Assembly: GCA_009691855.1 (NCBI GenBank)
Contig: SIAI01000011.1
Location: 1 to 64,000, forward strand
Origin: Planctomycetota bacterium
GTDB lineage: Bacteria > Planctomycetota > UBA1135 > GCA-002686595
Length of the DNA: 64,000 nt
Reading direction: 5' to 3'
Positions within the stretch are counted from its first letter, which is position 1. Each line of letters opens with the position of its first letter. Of the stretch, positions 9,235 to 20,174 are shown in pieces. Both the position numbers and the translations under genes were made by a program. The notes under the pieces are model-generated. The model ran no database searches. It saw only the letters and a list, made by a program, of their open reading frames with translations, and had not been told where the DNA came from.

Positions 9235-9900
9235 TGTCCCAAGGCGAGGTCGGACGCTGCTTCAACCACACGACCGTGATCCTCGGAGTGCGGGCGCCCA
9301 GGTATGTGACGGAAGTGGTCGTGAGGGCGAAGAGCGAGGAGATCACGGTGACGATCCGCTCTCGACCCGATGTCCGCCACCCGTGGCCGACGAGCGCAAG
9401 CCGTGTCCTGGGTACGACCCTCGCCGGCGTTCTTGGCGCCACCTCGATACCTGCCAGTTCAAGACCATGCTGGTTGCCGAGGTGCCTCGCGCGGAAATGC
9501 GGCGAACACGGCGTCGTGCAGATCGCAACTCCGTGGGCCGAGCCCGGCTAGGGCTTCACGGCTTGATGGAGTGCCTGGTGATCGACTGGCTGCTCGAGGC
9601 GAGCCTCTCTAGCCGTCGCACGTCGCATACGCCTGAGCTGGGACGAGATCGACGGCGTGAGGCTGCGTGCGGTTTGTCGCGGACTCGAGCGGCGCAAGGT
9701 CGAGGGCCTGAGCGTGGTCGGCGTGGACGAGACGTCCCTACCAGAAGCGCCACGAGTACGTGACGGTCGTGACCGATCCCTGGGGCACCCTTCCGGCCAT
9801 GCGGCTCCAGCACCGCGCTCAGGGCCACAACTCGGCGGCGCCGATGCCACCCAGGGCGACCGAGGTCGATCGAGGCTGGTGGTCAGCGGACTGGCAGAAG
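9235..9900 (+). pseudogene. Decayed ISL3-family transposase
   Basis: Fragments of an ISL3-type transposase are spread over three frames. In order they are YDPRRRSWRHLDTCQFKTML (after the zinc-finger region), EHGVVQIATPWAEP, SWDEIDGVRLRAVCRGLERR, VVGVDETS, and, one base out of frame, YQKRHEYVTVVTDPWG. This is the family order leading to the catalytic GVDE motif, and similarity stops soon after it (about 9830). At least three frameshifts and loss of the C-terminal half make it non-functional. No terminal inverted repeats were found. The 166 bases between the preceding gene (9068) and this relic show nothing recognisable. Confidence 0.75.
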
Positions 9901-9921
9901 CGAGCGCCTCAGAGACCCACG

Positions 9922-9958
9922 AAAAAGGGGCGGTCGGGCCCCCCGGCCCAACCGCCCC
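9922..9958 (-). terminator. Intrinsic terminator of the cytochrome c peroxidase-like gene
   Basis: A 14-bp stem (9927-9940 with 9945-9958, one mismatch, loop CCCC) is followed, read on the minus strand, by TTTTTCG. It lies 46 bases past the stop of the leftward gene ending at 10004. It is the only textbook Rho-independent terminator noticed in the window. Confidence 0.8.
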
Positions 9959-9964
9959 AGCCTT

Positions 9965-9990
9965 CTCCTCGCAATGAACCTTGCGAGGAG
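9965..9990. terminator. Second hairpin between the stop codon and the terminator
   Basis: Perfect 10-bp stem CTCCTCGCAA / TTGCGAGGAG with a 6-base loop, located 14 bases after the stop of the leftward gene ending at 10004 and just before the T-tract terminator. It may protect the mRNA 3' end. Confidence 0.5.
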
Positions 9991-10003
9991 TTGCGCACAC
10001 AGA

Positions 10004-11581
10004 CTACGGTCTGAACTGGTCCACCCCGAGGAACGGCCGCAGCGGAACCGTCGCACCCTGGGCTCCCAGGGCGGGCACCGGGGAACGATTGACGGGGTTC
10101 AGCGAGGGGTGGTCGAACACCCCGCGCTGGAAGCGCACGTCTTCGTCCGTCAAGGCGATCATGAAGTCAACCAGCGCGTCCTTCTCGCCGTTGCTGAGGC
10201 CGAGGGGGCTCAGCTCGGGGTTAGGGACGTTGCCGCCGCGGTCGTAGAAGTCCACCACCTGACGCAGAGTCAGGAGCGCACCGTTGTGCATGTAGGGCCC
10301 GGTGAGTTCGGTGTTGCGCACGGTGGGCGTCTTGAACTCGCCCGTCCCGAGACGACCCGCGTCCTCGGCCAGGGGCTCGACCCCGGTGTTGGCGAACATC
10401 CTGCCGTTGCCGCCCACGTTGACGGAGGCGTTGGTGAACTCGGCACCGCCGTGGCAGTGGTCGCAGTTCGCCCGGCCGAAGAAGAGGTCCATGCCTAGCT
10501 GCTGGCGCGCCGTCAGCGCGCCCGCGTCACCGCGGACGAAGCGGTCGAAGGGCGTGTTCGGCGAAATGGTCGCCGACTCGTACATCTGTACCGCCAGGCC
10601 CCAGAACAACGAGAAGTTGGCCTCGGTCAGGCTGAACTGGTCGAGGCCCACGGGCGTGCCACGTCCGATGACGTTGCCGGCGCGGTCGGTGATCACGTTC
10701 GAGTCCCACCACGAGTCCACGAACGCGTCCTGGATCATCTTGGCGAAGCTGACCTTGAGGCCGACGCCCGACGGATGGCGCAGGCTGCCCAGGGCGCTGT
10801 CCTGCGGGTGAACGCGCTGCGTGCCGAGCGGACGGAGGGCGAGGAGCTTCTTGCCGATGTCGGGGAAGCTGCGGCCAGCCCAGGCCATCTCGACGTCGCT
10901 GTTCGGCGGACCGACAGACTGCGAAGCCGCGGCCGAGTCGAGCAGCGCCACCGGCACCGGGATCACGCTGCCGTCCGCCTGGACTTGCAGCACGGGGACT
11001 CCCGCGTTGCCGACCGTGCGGCCGTCGAAGGTGTTGGCCGCGCGACCGTCCCAGAAGAAGACTTCCTGGTAGACCGAGTTGATATAGGTCGGAGCTTGGC
11101 GGCCCGTGACCTGGGCATGGGGCCCGAACACCGCGTTGGGCGTGTTGATGCCGGCGTCGATGCCGCTGCCCAGGTTGATGTTGGCGAAGTCCATGTCGAC
11201 CACACCCTGCGAGCCGACGATGTCGTCGCCGGTGATCGGGAAGAAGCCGGGACGGGTCCGGCCGCCGGCAGCCACCAGATCCAGCGTGCCGTTGACGCGG
11301 CCCGGATGCATGGTGTTGATCGTGCGCGGGTCAGCACCAGCGGCGTGGTGACAGCTGGCGCAGGCCGTGCGCCCGTCGCTGCCTACCTGCTGGTCCCAGA
11401 GGAAGACCTTGCCGAGCTGGACTGCCGCCCGCTCGTTCTTGATGAAGCTGGCGAGGTTCGCGGGCCGCGGTACGGGGACCTGGTCGAGCGAGGTTTGAGC
11501 GAGGGAAGGGACCGCCAGGCTGAGCGCGAACAGAACCGTTCGACCGCCGATGACGACCCCCACGAAGGGGAAACGCTGCAT
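10004..11581 (-). CDS. Exported di-haem cytochrome c peroxidase / MauG-family protein
   Basis: 525 residues with a signal peptide (residues 1-29, cleavage after SLA). Two c-type haem sites, CASCH at 74-78 and CDHCH at 373-377, flank the di-haem cytochrome c peroxidase fold. The C-terminal motif GEFKTPTVRNTELTGPYMHN is typical of this family, including MauG-like oxidases. It acts in the periplasm, reducing peroxides or oxidising an unknown partner. At 525 residues it is longer than classical CcpA (about 330), as in many planctomycete members. ATG 11581 is preceded by GGAGAG at good spacing. Two hairpins and a T-tract terminator lie downstream. It stands alone, with no partner cytochrome adjacent. 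Confidence 0.85.
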   Translation of the reverse strand: MQRFPFVGVVIGGRTVLFALSLAVPSLAQTSLDQVPVPRPANLASFIKNERAAVQLGKVFLWDQQVGSDGRTACASCHHAAGADPRTINTMHPGRVNGTLDLVAAGGRTRPGFFPITGDDIVGSQGVVDMDFANINLGSGIDAGINTPNAVFGPHAQVTGRQAPTYINSVYQEVFFWDGRAANTFDGRTVGNAGVPVLQVQADGSVIPVPVALLDSAAASQSVGPPNSDVEMAWAGRSFPDIGKKLLALRPLGTQRVHPQDSALGSLRHPSGVGLKVSFAKMIQDAFVDSWWDSNVITDRAGNVIGRGTPVGLDQFSLTEANFSLFWGLAVQMYESATISPNTPFDRFVRGDAGALTARQQLGMDLFFGRANCDHCHGGAEFTNASVNVGGNGRMFANTGVEPLAEDAGRLGTGEFKTPTVRNTELTGPYMHNGALLTLRQVVDFYDRGGNVPNPELSPLGLSNGEKDALVDFMIALTDEDVRFQRGVFDHPSLNPVNRSPVPALGAQGATVPLRPFLGVDQFRP

Positions 11582-11901
11582 GTGAACTCTCCAAGATCCG
11601 TGAAGGTGCCGTGCCCCCGTGACCCCCACGGGACGCGCCGGCACACGTTTCCGGACCAGACAGCCTGCAATTTAGACGAGAGCGCAAATGGGTGTGCCTA
11701 AATTACGGCTTCCTAAGTCCAGAATATAACATACGTGAAAGTCTGCACAGATGAAAGCCAATCTGGGCCACCTCTAGGGCCATTCGCTGGCGCGATCATA
11801 GCAATGCGCATTCTGGATCCAAGATCCAGGTGAGCTCCTGGAGGGGCCCGGCCGAGCCTGCCCTTGGCTCCGGACGCAGGCGCGCGCAGAATCAGTGGCC
11901 C
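11582..11901. promoter_or_regulatory. AT-rich divergent intergenic region
   Basis: 320 bases between the divergent peroxidase-like and aminotransferase genes. Bases 11660-11760 are markedly AT-richer than the rest of the window. On the minus strand TATATT (11723-11728) is a candidate -10 for the peroxidase-like gene, without a convincing -35. A 7-bp inverted repeat AATTTAG/CTAAATT lies near 11669-11704, and a perfect 7-bp hairpin CTGGATC-CAA-GATCCAG at 11813-11829. No gene is seen. Confidence 0.4.
11887..11892 (+). promoter_or_regulatory. Candidate -10 hexamer of a leaderless aminotransferase mRNA
   Basis: CAGAAT ends 9 bases before the ATG at 11902, which would place transcription start at or next to the start codon. 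No Shine-Dalgarno sequence is present. Confidence 0.3.
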
Positions 11902-12756
11902 ATGCGGGTGCAGCTCTTCGCCGTGACCGCCGCCGGCCCCCGGCCCCTGCCCGTCGGCCAAGGCGTCCAGAACGCGCATGAGCTGTTCGATGGCTTGCCG
12001 CTGGGGGTCTACTCCGCGCTGAGAACCTTCGGTCACGACCGCTTCCTGGGCCTCGAGCTGCACTTCGAGCGCACCGACCGCTCGCTCGAGCTCCTGGGCT
12101 GGCCCGAGCGCCTGCCGCGCGCGCGCCTGGCGGCCGCGATCGACGCGGCGGTTCGCGCCTTCCCAGAGCCGGAGGCCTTCGTGCGCTTCGACTGCCTGGC
12201 CGCGGCCCCCACCGCCCTGGGCACGGACGAGCGCCTGCTCTTGGCGCTGTCGCCCTTCACGCCCGTGCCCGAGCGTTGCCTGGAGGAGGGCGTCACCGTG
12301 CGCTTCTCGCCGCTGCGGCGCGCGCGGCCGCTGATCAAGGTGGCGAGCTTCGTGGTCGAGCGGCGCCCCTACCCCCTCGGGCGACAGGACGCCTTCGAGC
12401 ACCTGCTGGTGGACGAGGCGGGACACATCCTGGAGGGCACGAGCTCGAACTTCGTCGCGCTGCAGGGCCGCACCCTGCGCCTGGCCGGCGACGAGGCCCT
12501 GCAGGGCGTCACCCAGCGCATCGTGGCCGAGCTCGGACGTGCGCTCGGGCTCGAGAGCCGGCGCGAGGCGTTGCGCCGCGAGGAGCTGGCCGAGATCGAC
12601 GAGGCCTTCCTGACCGGTTCGACGCGCGGCGTCGTGCCGGTCGTGGCGGTCGAGGAGCAGCGCATCGGCTCGGGCCAGCCCGGCCCCTTCACACGCCGTC
12701 TCCTGCAGGCCTACTACGCGCACGCCGAGCAGCACGCGCGGCCCGCGCTCGGCTGA
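11902..12756 (+). CDS. Class IV PLP-dependent aminotransferase (branched-chain / D-amino acid / ADC-lyase type)
   Basis: 284 residues, the normal length of fold-type IV PLP enzymes. The Schiff-base lysine is probably K146 (RPLIKVASF), and the phosphate-binding signature ILEGTSSNF lies at 176-184. The family contains branched-chain aminotransferase, D-alanine aminotransferase and aminodeoxychorismate lyase; the sequence alone does not decide between them, and no pab or ilv neighbour helps. It runs convergently into glnS with only 9 bases between the stops. ATG 11902 has no Shine-Dalgarno but a -10-like CAGAAT just upstream. Confidence 0.85.
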   Translation: MRVQLFAVTAAGPRPLPVGQGVQNAHELFDGLPLGVYSALRTFGHDRFLGLELHFERTDRSLELLGWPERLPRARLAAAIDAAVRAFPEPEAFVRFDCLAAAPTALGTDERLLLALSPFTPVPERCLEEGVTVRFSPLRRARPLIKVASFVVERRPYPLGRQDAFEHLLVDEAGHILEGTSSNFVALQGRTLRLAGDEALQGVTQRIVAELGRALGLESRREALRREELAEIDEAFLTGSTRGVVPVVAVEEQRIGSGQPGPFTRRLLQAYYAHAEQHARPALG

Positions 12757-12765
12757 ACGCGCGCT

Positions 12766-14481
<1,716 letters not shown>

Positions 14482-14625
14482 CGATTGGCGCTCTGGAAGC
14501 GAGCGAAGCGCAGGACGATAGGGAGCGCCCGCCCCCGTGTCCATCGCGCCGGCACGGGGCCCCCGCCAGGCCCGGCCGCCTTCCCGATCGCGTTCGAGGT
14601 GGGGTACCTTTTCCTACGGATCCCC

Positions 14626-15408
14626 ATGTTCCGCACCCGCTCAAGGCCGGAAAACGGTTCGCGCTCCAGCGCCACGCGTGGCTCCGTGGGCAGCGCGAAG
14701 GTCTGGGACGACACGATGCGCGCGCGCGCGGGGCAGGGCGCTACCGGCGCGCCGGTGCCGGTCGCGGTCGCGCCGGACGAGCTCTCCGCGCTCGTCGCCG
14801 GCATCGTCCAGGTGACGCTCGACACCCAGCTCGGCGAGTACGAGCCGGGGCGGCGCTCAGCGCTCGCGCGGGAGCTGCAGGCGCGGCTCCTGGCGCTCTT
14901 CGCCGCGCCCGTCGAGGCTCCGAGCGCGCGTGCTCCGGCACCCGCGCCCACTTTTGCGCCGCAGCAGCTGCCCACTCCGGCGGTTACGGGCGAGGTGTGG
15001 ACGCCCGCTCCGCTGCCGCCGGCGCAACGGGCGCTGGGCCTCGTGCTGGAGGAACGCCTGGCGCGTCTGGGCGGTCCGCTGGCCTCGCGTCCCGATCTGC
15101 GCGAGCGCCTGATCGCGCTGGCCCTCGTCTCGGCCAGCGCGCGCAGCGAGGCTCCGCCGGCCTCCACCGAAGAGCTGGGCAACCTGGACGTGCTCCAGCG
15201 GCGCGCGGCCAAGCTCGAGCGCGCGCTGCAAGAGGCGCGCGCGGCCCTGGCGTACGTGTCCGGCCTCGAGCGCATCGACGACGGGCTCGCCTCGATCTAT
15301 CGCGTGGTGCAGGGGCTCGCCCTCGACGACCCGCAGCATCTACGCAAGCAGGACGCGCTCGCGCGCATCTTCCAGGCGAACCTGGAACTGCGTCAGCGTC
15401 CGGGCTGA
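14626..15408 (+). CDS. Hypothetical helical protein with proline/alanine linker
   Basis: 260 residues, not recognised. After a basic start, residues 50-90 form a helix, followed by an Ala/Pro-rich linker (about 100-130) and two helical stretches. A likely coiled coil runs near residues 185-225 (LQRRAAKLERALQEARAAL). There is no signal peptide or membrane segment, so it is probably cytoplasmic. It overlaps no other real gene and ends 18 bases from the convergent lipoprotein gene. ATG 14626 is chosen; ATG 14716 is an alternative. Confidence 0.55.
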   Translation: MFRTRSRPENGSRSSATRGSVGSAKVWDDTMRARAGQGATGAPVPVAVAPDELSALVAGIVQVTLDTQLGEYEPGRRSALARELQARLLALFAAPVEAPSARAPAPAPTFAPQQLPTPAVTGEVWTPAPLPPAQRALGLVLEERLARLGGPLASRPDLRERLIALALVSASARSEAPPASTEELGNLDVLQRRAAKLERALQEARAALAYVSGLERIDDGLASIYRVVQGLALDDPQHLRKQDALARIFQANLELRQRPG

Positions 15409-15426
15409 GCTGCTGCAGCCGCAGAG

Positions 15427-16197
15427 CTACAGCGAGGCCTCGAGGCCGATGTACGGCCCGGCGATGGTGAGGTCGCTGTTCACGTTGGAGGAGCCGTCCT
15501 CGTACTCGAACTGGAAGTCGGTCAGGCGATAGCCGAGCACCAGCGAGGCGCGCAGGAGCTCGCTGCCGCCGAACAGCTTCCAGCGCGCGTACAGGTCCGC
15601 GTCGAGGTAAGTGAGCGCGTCACCCTGGTAGGAGAGGTCCATTCCGCCAAGGAAGCCGCTCAGCTGCACCGGGCCGATCCACACCGAGGCCAGAGCGCAC
15701 ACGAGCGGGATGGGCAGCTGTTGCTGCTCGTCGATGACCGTGCCCGTGCCGACCTCCTCGAAGCGCATGCCCACGTCGAGGTAGGCGGCGCCGAACCCCA
15801 GCGCGAGCTCGAGCGTGTCGGTCGGCGCGAAGTCGAACAGCAGCGCCAGGTCGTACGTCTTCAGGTCGAGCTCGGAATCGACCGCGGCACCCGCGGTGAT
15901 CGTGTTCGTGCCGTCGTCGATGGTGACGTCCAGCGTGCCCGTGCCGTCGAAGCTGGGCGACTGCCCCAAGAAAACGAGGTGCGGCATGCCAAACTTCAGG
16001 TCGGCGCGCGCCGAGAACGAATCGTCTTCCACGAGACCGGCTTGTTCGACGTCGGCCGCGGCGCTCGTGCCGCCGCTGGACACGCCGGCCGAGCCGGAGA
16101 TGTCGAGCCTGCCGTAGCGCGGCTGCACCTCGAACGCGGGTAGGGCGCAGGCCGTGAGGACGAAGGGTGCGACGAGGGCGAGGATGCGGTCGAGCAA
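15427..16197 (-). CDS. Outer-membrane beta-barrel-like lipoprotein
   Basis: 256 residues. The N-terminus has a hydrophobic signal ending in lipobox LTAC (Cys near 17). The rest alternates polar and hydrophobic residues in beta strands (ARADLKFGM, LALGFGAAYLDVGM, LRASLVLGYRLTDF) and ends in an aromatic/hydrophobic strand YIGLEASL, as in small 8-strand barrel proteins. The function cannot be named. It starts with TTG at 16197, supported by GGAGG five bases upstream. Confidence 0.6.
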   Translation of the reverse strand: MLDRILALVAPFVLTACALPAFEVQPRYGRLDISGSAGVSSGGTSAAADVEQAGLVEDDSFSARADLKFGMPHLVFLGQSPSFDGTGTLDVTIDDGTNTITAGAAVDSELDLKTYDLALLFDFAPTDTLELALGFGAAYLDVGMRFEEVGTGTVIDEQQQLPIPLVCALASVWIGPVQLSGFLGGMDLSYQGDALTYLDADLYARWKLFGGSELLRASLVLGYRLTDFQFEYEDGSSNVNSDLTIAGPYIGLEASL

Positions 16198-16260
16198 GGG
16201 GGCCTCCGGGGTTGTCCGGATTCTTTCGACCGATCGCGCCCGTTTCGATAGCCGCCGCGT

Positions 16261-19200
16261 TCACTGACCCGAGTAGGCGATTCCCAGGGCAGACAGCTCC
16301 GGCGATACCAGAGCGGCCAGGTCGTTGACGAACGTCATGCGGATCTGCACGAAAGGCGCGCCGTCGAGGCGGCTGACGTCGTTCGTCCAGGTCGGGTCGT
16401 CGTGCCAGAACTGCACCCCGAACTCGTCCACGGCGTCGTTCGCATCCAGCACGTCGCCCAGCGGATCGAGGCGGCGGGCGTCGAAGGCCGAGGTCAGCGC
16501 CTGGCCCGTGAAGCCGGTGGCGCCGCGGAACTCGAGCTCCACGCGCGCGTTTCCCGGCTGCTCGTCCACGCGCGGCGATACAACTGGCGGCAGGTAGGAC
16601 GGGTTCGCGACCAGGGCCGGGATCCAGATCGTGTGCGCGCGCGAGAGGCGCACCACGGTTCCCAGCACGCCCGTGTAGAACGAGTTGTCGGCCTGGAACA
16701 ACGTCCCCTGGCCGGGGGGCCGTGAGCCCGGGTTGTAGCCGCCCTCGGGGAACACGGCCAGGTCGGGGTCGATCTGCACCGCCACGCCGCCCTGATTGAT
16801 CCCGCCCGTCGAGTAGGCGCGAAAATTCGGCAGGGCCTGGGAGTTCTGGGCCAGGTAGATCTCGAGCGGGTTCAGGCCGATGGCGGAGTTCGAGGGGAAG
16901 CAGTGCACCTCGACCAAGAGCGGCAGGCCCCAGGCGGGCACCTTGCCGGGCGGGGCGATGCGCCCGGCGGGACCGGGCACGATCATCAGCGGATCGCTGA
17001 CCTCGACTTTGAGCGGGATGCCGGCGCTGTCCAACCCGTCCTTGCTGAGCACGGCCGTGTCACGCCAGGTGTACGACTGGAAGGGACCCGAGCCCCGGTT
17101 CAACGGATAGGGCATGCGCAGCGCGCCGGAATCGTCAACGAAGAGGTCGCGGGGATCGATGCGGTAGCCCAGCGAACGCTCGTGCACGATGCGCGGCGAA
17201 TTGCGCGCATCGAACAGGAAGTTGTCCTCAAAGGGGATGTTGGTCAGGCACGGAGGGCAGACGTTCGAGCCCGCGCCCAGCCCCGAGCACGGGAAGAAGG
17301 TGCCCGTGAAGGTGCGAAACTCGTCCGGAAGGCGGCGGCTGTGCCCGAGACGGATCTCGAAGCGCTCGAAGAAGTCGCTGAGGGCGTTGCCCCCGACCGG
17401 CGTCCAGGCCAACCCGACCACGTCCAGGTTGTGCTTGCTCTCGTCCTCGACCTGCCAGCCCAGGTCGGCGTAGCGCCACACGTACTGCAGCTTGCTGCCC
17501 AGCCCCGAGAGCGGTGTCTGCACGCCCGGCGCGAAGGGGATCATGATCCCGGGCACGGGCTGCGAGCTGTCGGCCGGGAAGCTCTCGAACACCACCGAAC
17601 GGCCGTGAATCTTGCCGTTCGCGAGGTCGTAGAAGAACTGGCCGCGCAGGTCGTTGAAGCCGATCGGCTCGAGTTCGTCCGTGCTGGCGAAGCGCATCAC
17701 GACTCCGCCGCTCGGAGGGGCCACCTCGTCCGGAGCGAGCACGAAGTCGAGCGCGCCGGGCGTGCCGACGAGCAGGTTGCCGGCCAGATCGGAGAGGCCG
17801 TTCACCCCGGCCGCGAGGTCCAGGTGGTACTCGCCGCTCACGCCCTGCGCGAGCGGCAGCAGAGGACGCAGGGTGAAGAGGCGCAGGTCGCCCGAGCCGA
17901 CGGCCTCGGACACCACCAGATTCGTGGCCACGACGGGCGTGCTGGAGTCCCCGCGCGCCAGCAGCAGGGTCTCGAAGGGATCGACAGAGGCCGGGTTCAT
18001 CGGCTCGCTGAAGCGCACCTGGAATTGGCTGTCGGAGCCGAGGCCCGCACTCGGCGGCTCCGCGGGCGGTGGCACGACGCTGACCCAGCAGCCACTGGGC
18101 AACGTCAGCCCCGGCGCATAGGTCGAGAGGTACAAAGCCGCGCCCCGCAGGATCGCCGGGTTGCCCAGCGGCTCGTCGCCCAGCACGCGCGCCCTTGCGT
18201 CGAGCACGACGCCTGCGCTGCTCGGCTCGGCGCTCGCCTGGCGCACTTCCAGGAACAACTCACCGACCTGCAGGATGTCGGCCGGGTTCAGGGCGCGCCG
18301 ACACGTGCCGACGAAGGTGAGGTCGAGCAAGAGGTCGAAGCCCGCCGTTCCGGCGGGGTCGGCCTGGGCGGCGTCGAGCGTGCACGGCCAGGCGCCGATC
18401 AGCTCGGGCTTGTTCAGGTCGAGCAGGAAGCCGTTGTTGCCGTCGTCCGCGCGTCCCGAGCGGAACCCGCGCACGATGTCCACGGTGGGCGAGTCGAGAT
18501 CGACCGGCCCGTCGTCGCGCCGATCGAGCGGCGCCCCGGCGAGGTTGGTGAGCAGCGTGAAGAGTCCGCCCTGGGGATTGGTGCGCGAGGGCAGGCGCAC
18601 CGAGAGGTTGGCGCGCTCGTCGCCCGCGAAGCTCGGCGGCAGGCCGAGCACGTTCACCTCCAGCGGGAAGGGCACAGTGCCCACGTCCTCCTCGGACACA
18701 GCCAGGTCGATGAGCACGCGCGTCGAGTGGAATTCGTCCCCCACGACTCCGCCGTAGTTCGGGTCGAAGAGGATGCGCGTCACGAATGGCTGACTGGGCG
18801 GGTAGCCACTCAGCACGCGCACCGTCTCGCGCAAGGCCTCGCGCGCTGCGGGTCCGTCGTCGAGCAGATCGTCGCAGCGCAACGACAAGCAGGCGTTGCG
18901 CGCCACGAGCGAGAACGGCCCAGCGGCGGAACCATCGTCCGCATGCGGGATCACGGGTGGCAGGTTGATACGCGCGCGCGCGAGCAGGAGCTCGAAGGTC
19001 CCGTTGCCCGCGTCGGGCTCCCCGCGCCGGCGTTGCACGACCAGACGCGTGCGCTGCGTGATTGGATTCGTCTCCAGCCGGTAGTCGGTGGCGTCGCTCT
19101 GCACGGTCTCGTTCACCAGCATGTCGCGGAACACGGGCAGCGGATCGACCTCGCCGAGCACATCCAGCTGGTGCACGTCCACCAGCCGGCCCCAGGTGAT

Positions 19201-19398
19201 CTCGGGCAGATGCACGCGGCTCGCCTGTCCGCTCCGATGCGGGTCGAGGAAGAACGTCCCGCCGCCGGGCTTGGCCAGTTCGGTCCCAGGCGGGGCGAAC
19301 GGGCCCGAGGAGGAACCACTGCCGCCGCCGCACGCGACCAGCACCAGGGAGGTAAGCGTCGGCCAGAAGAGCCGACTGGCGGAGGGCGACATGGACAT
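16261..19398 (-). CDS. Large secreted lipoprotein with a bacterial Ig-like (SbsA-type) segment
   Basis: 1045 residues. The signal peptide ends in lipobox LVAC followed by GGGSGSSSG, a typical lipid-anchored linker. Around residues 460-580 an SbsA-like Ig domain is suggested by QVRFSEPMNPASVDP and NGLSDLAGNLLVGTPGALDF. The remainder has no recognised catalytic motif but a few cysteine pairs. It is probably a surface protein. Divergently transcribed from the pseudopilin operon, with about 194 bases between starts. ATG 19398 begins the signal peptide; ATG 19392 is equally possible. Confidence 0.7.
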   Translation of the reverse strand: MSMSPSASRLFWPTLTSLVLVACGGGSGSSSGPFAPPGTELAKPGGGTFFLDPHRSGQASRVHLPEITWGRLVDVHQLDVLGEVDPLPVFRDMLVNETVQSDATDYRLETNPITQRTRLVVQRRRGEPDAGNGTFELLLARARINLPPVIPHADDGSAAGPFSLVARNACLSLRCDDLLDDGPAAREALRETVRVLSGYPPSQPFVTRILFDPNYGGVVGDEFHSTRVLIDLAVSEEDVGTVPFPLEVNVLGLPPSFAGDERANLSVRLPSRTNPQGGLFTLLTNLAGAPLDRRDDGPVDLDSPTVDIVRGFRSGRADDGNNGFLLDLNKPELIGAWPCTLDAAQADPAGTAGFDLLLDLTFVGTCRRALNPADILQVGELFLEVRQASAEPSSAGVVLDARARVLGDEPLGNPAILRGAALYLSTYAPGLTLPSGCWVSVVPPPAEPPSAGLGSDSQFQVRFSEPMNPASVDPFETLLLARGDSSTPVVATNLVVSEAVGSGDLRLFTLRPLLPLAQGVSGEYHLDLAAGVNGLSDLAGNLLVGTPGALDFVLAPDEVAPPSGGVVMRFASTDELEPIGFNDLRGQFFYDLANGKIHGRSVVFESFPADSSQPVPGIMIPFAPGVQTPLSGLGSKLQYVWRYADLGWQVEDESKHNLDVVGLAWTPVGGNALSDFFERFEIRLGHSRRLPDEFRTFTGTFFPCSGLGAGSNVCPPCLTNIPFEDNFLFDARNSPRIVHERSLGYRIDPRDLFVDDSGALRMPYPLNRGSGPFQSYTWRDTAVLSKDGLDSAGIPLKVEVSDPLMIVPGPAGRIAPPGKVPAWGLPLLVEVHCFPSNSAIGLNPLEIYLAQNSQALPNFRAYSTGGINQGGVAVQIDPDLAVFPEGGYNPGSRPPGQGTLFQADNSFYTGVLGTVVRLSRAHTIWIPALVANPSYLPPVVSPRVDEQPGNARVELEFRGATGFTGQALTSAFDARRLDPLGDVLDANDAVDEFGVQFWHDDPTWTNDVSRLDGAPFVQIRMTFVNDLAALVSPELSALGIAYSGQ

Positions 19399-19592
19399 GG
19401 CCTGAAAAGGAGGCTTTCGACTGTACCAAGCGTGCCCGCTCCGGTGAGCCCGTGGAAGGAACCTCTTCGAAGCGGGGCAGTGCAAGGCTTTCCACTCGCG
19501 CCAGACGCGGGCTGAGTTTTACCGCCCTCTACTCACCTTCAGCCCCCGCCCCTCCCGATAGCCATCCCGGCCCAAGGGGGGGCCCAACAACC

Positions 19593-20174
19593 GTGGGGAA
19601 GATCACCGCTCGTCCGAGCGCGTCGGGATCCATTCGCGAGCAGCAGGGGTTTTCACTGCTCGAGGTCGCGATCCTGGCCGTGCTACTGCTGGTCGCCATC
19701 GGCGGCCTGTCCGGCGCCGTCCTGTCCTCCTTGCGCCTCTCGCGCAGCAGTGAGGAGAGCACCCAGGCCGACGAGGCCACCCGCGCCCTGGCTGCGCGCA
19801 TGCAGACCAGTGCCTTCGCGGATCTGTTCCGTCTGTACGACGCGAACCCGGCCAACGATCCGGTTGGCACGGCCCCGGGCATGCACTTCGACGTGCGCGG
19901 CTTGACGCCGCGCTCGGACGACGCGGATGGGCGCGTGGGACGCATCGTCTTTCCGATCGTGGACGTCGGCGGCGGCGCGCAATCGCTGCGCGAGAACGTG
20001 GAAGACGCGCGTCTGGGCATGGCCAACGGCGGCCGTGACCTGAACAGCGACGCCTTCGTCGATGGTGCGGATCACTCCGGCGACTACACGATCCTGCCGG
20101 CGCGGCTGATCGTCGAGTGGACCGGCGCGGGCGGCGATCGTTCCTACGAACTGGACCTCTTGCTGGTGCCGTGA
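19593..20174 (+). CDS. Type II secretion/type IV pilin-like prepilin protein
   Basis: 193 residues. Prepilin peptidase site and methylation motif GFSLLEVAILAVLLLVAIGGL (G just before F, Glu at +5) begin near residue 20. The hydrophobic helix is followed by a globular part with a pseudopilin-like pattern. It is an inner-membrane prepilin cleaved by PilD-type peptidase. It is first in a coupled operon: its TGA overlaps the next ATG (TGATG). GTG 19593 is preferred because it leaves the short leader normal for prepilins; longer in-frame starts would add an unlikely 47-residue basic tail. Confidence 0.75.
   Translation: MGKITARPSASGSIREQQGFSLLEVAILAVLLLVAIGGLSGAVLSSLRLSRSSEESTQADEATRALAARMQTSAFADLFRLYDANPANDPVGTAPGMHFDVRGLTPRSDDADGRVGRIVFPIVDVGGGAQSLRENVEDARLGMANGGRDLNSDAFVDGADHSGDYTILPARLIVEWTGAGGDRSYELDLLLVP

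Noticed and set aside
9087-9551. Intact small gene downstream of the giant repeat protein
   Set aside because: The frame only carries a piece of the decayed ISL3 transposase; similarity jumps to other frames.
16903-19515. An 870-codon plus-strand frame opposite the large lipoprotein gene
   Set aside because: Same composition artefact; the minus-strand frame has a signal peptide, lipobox and Ig-like domain.
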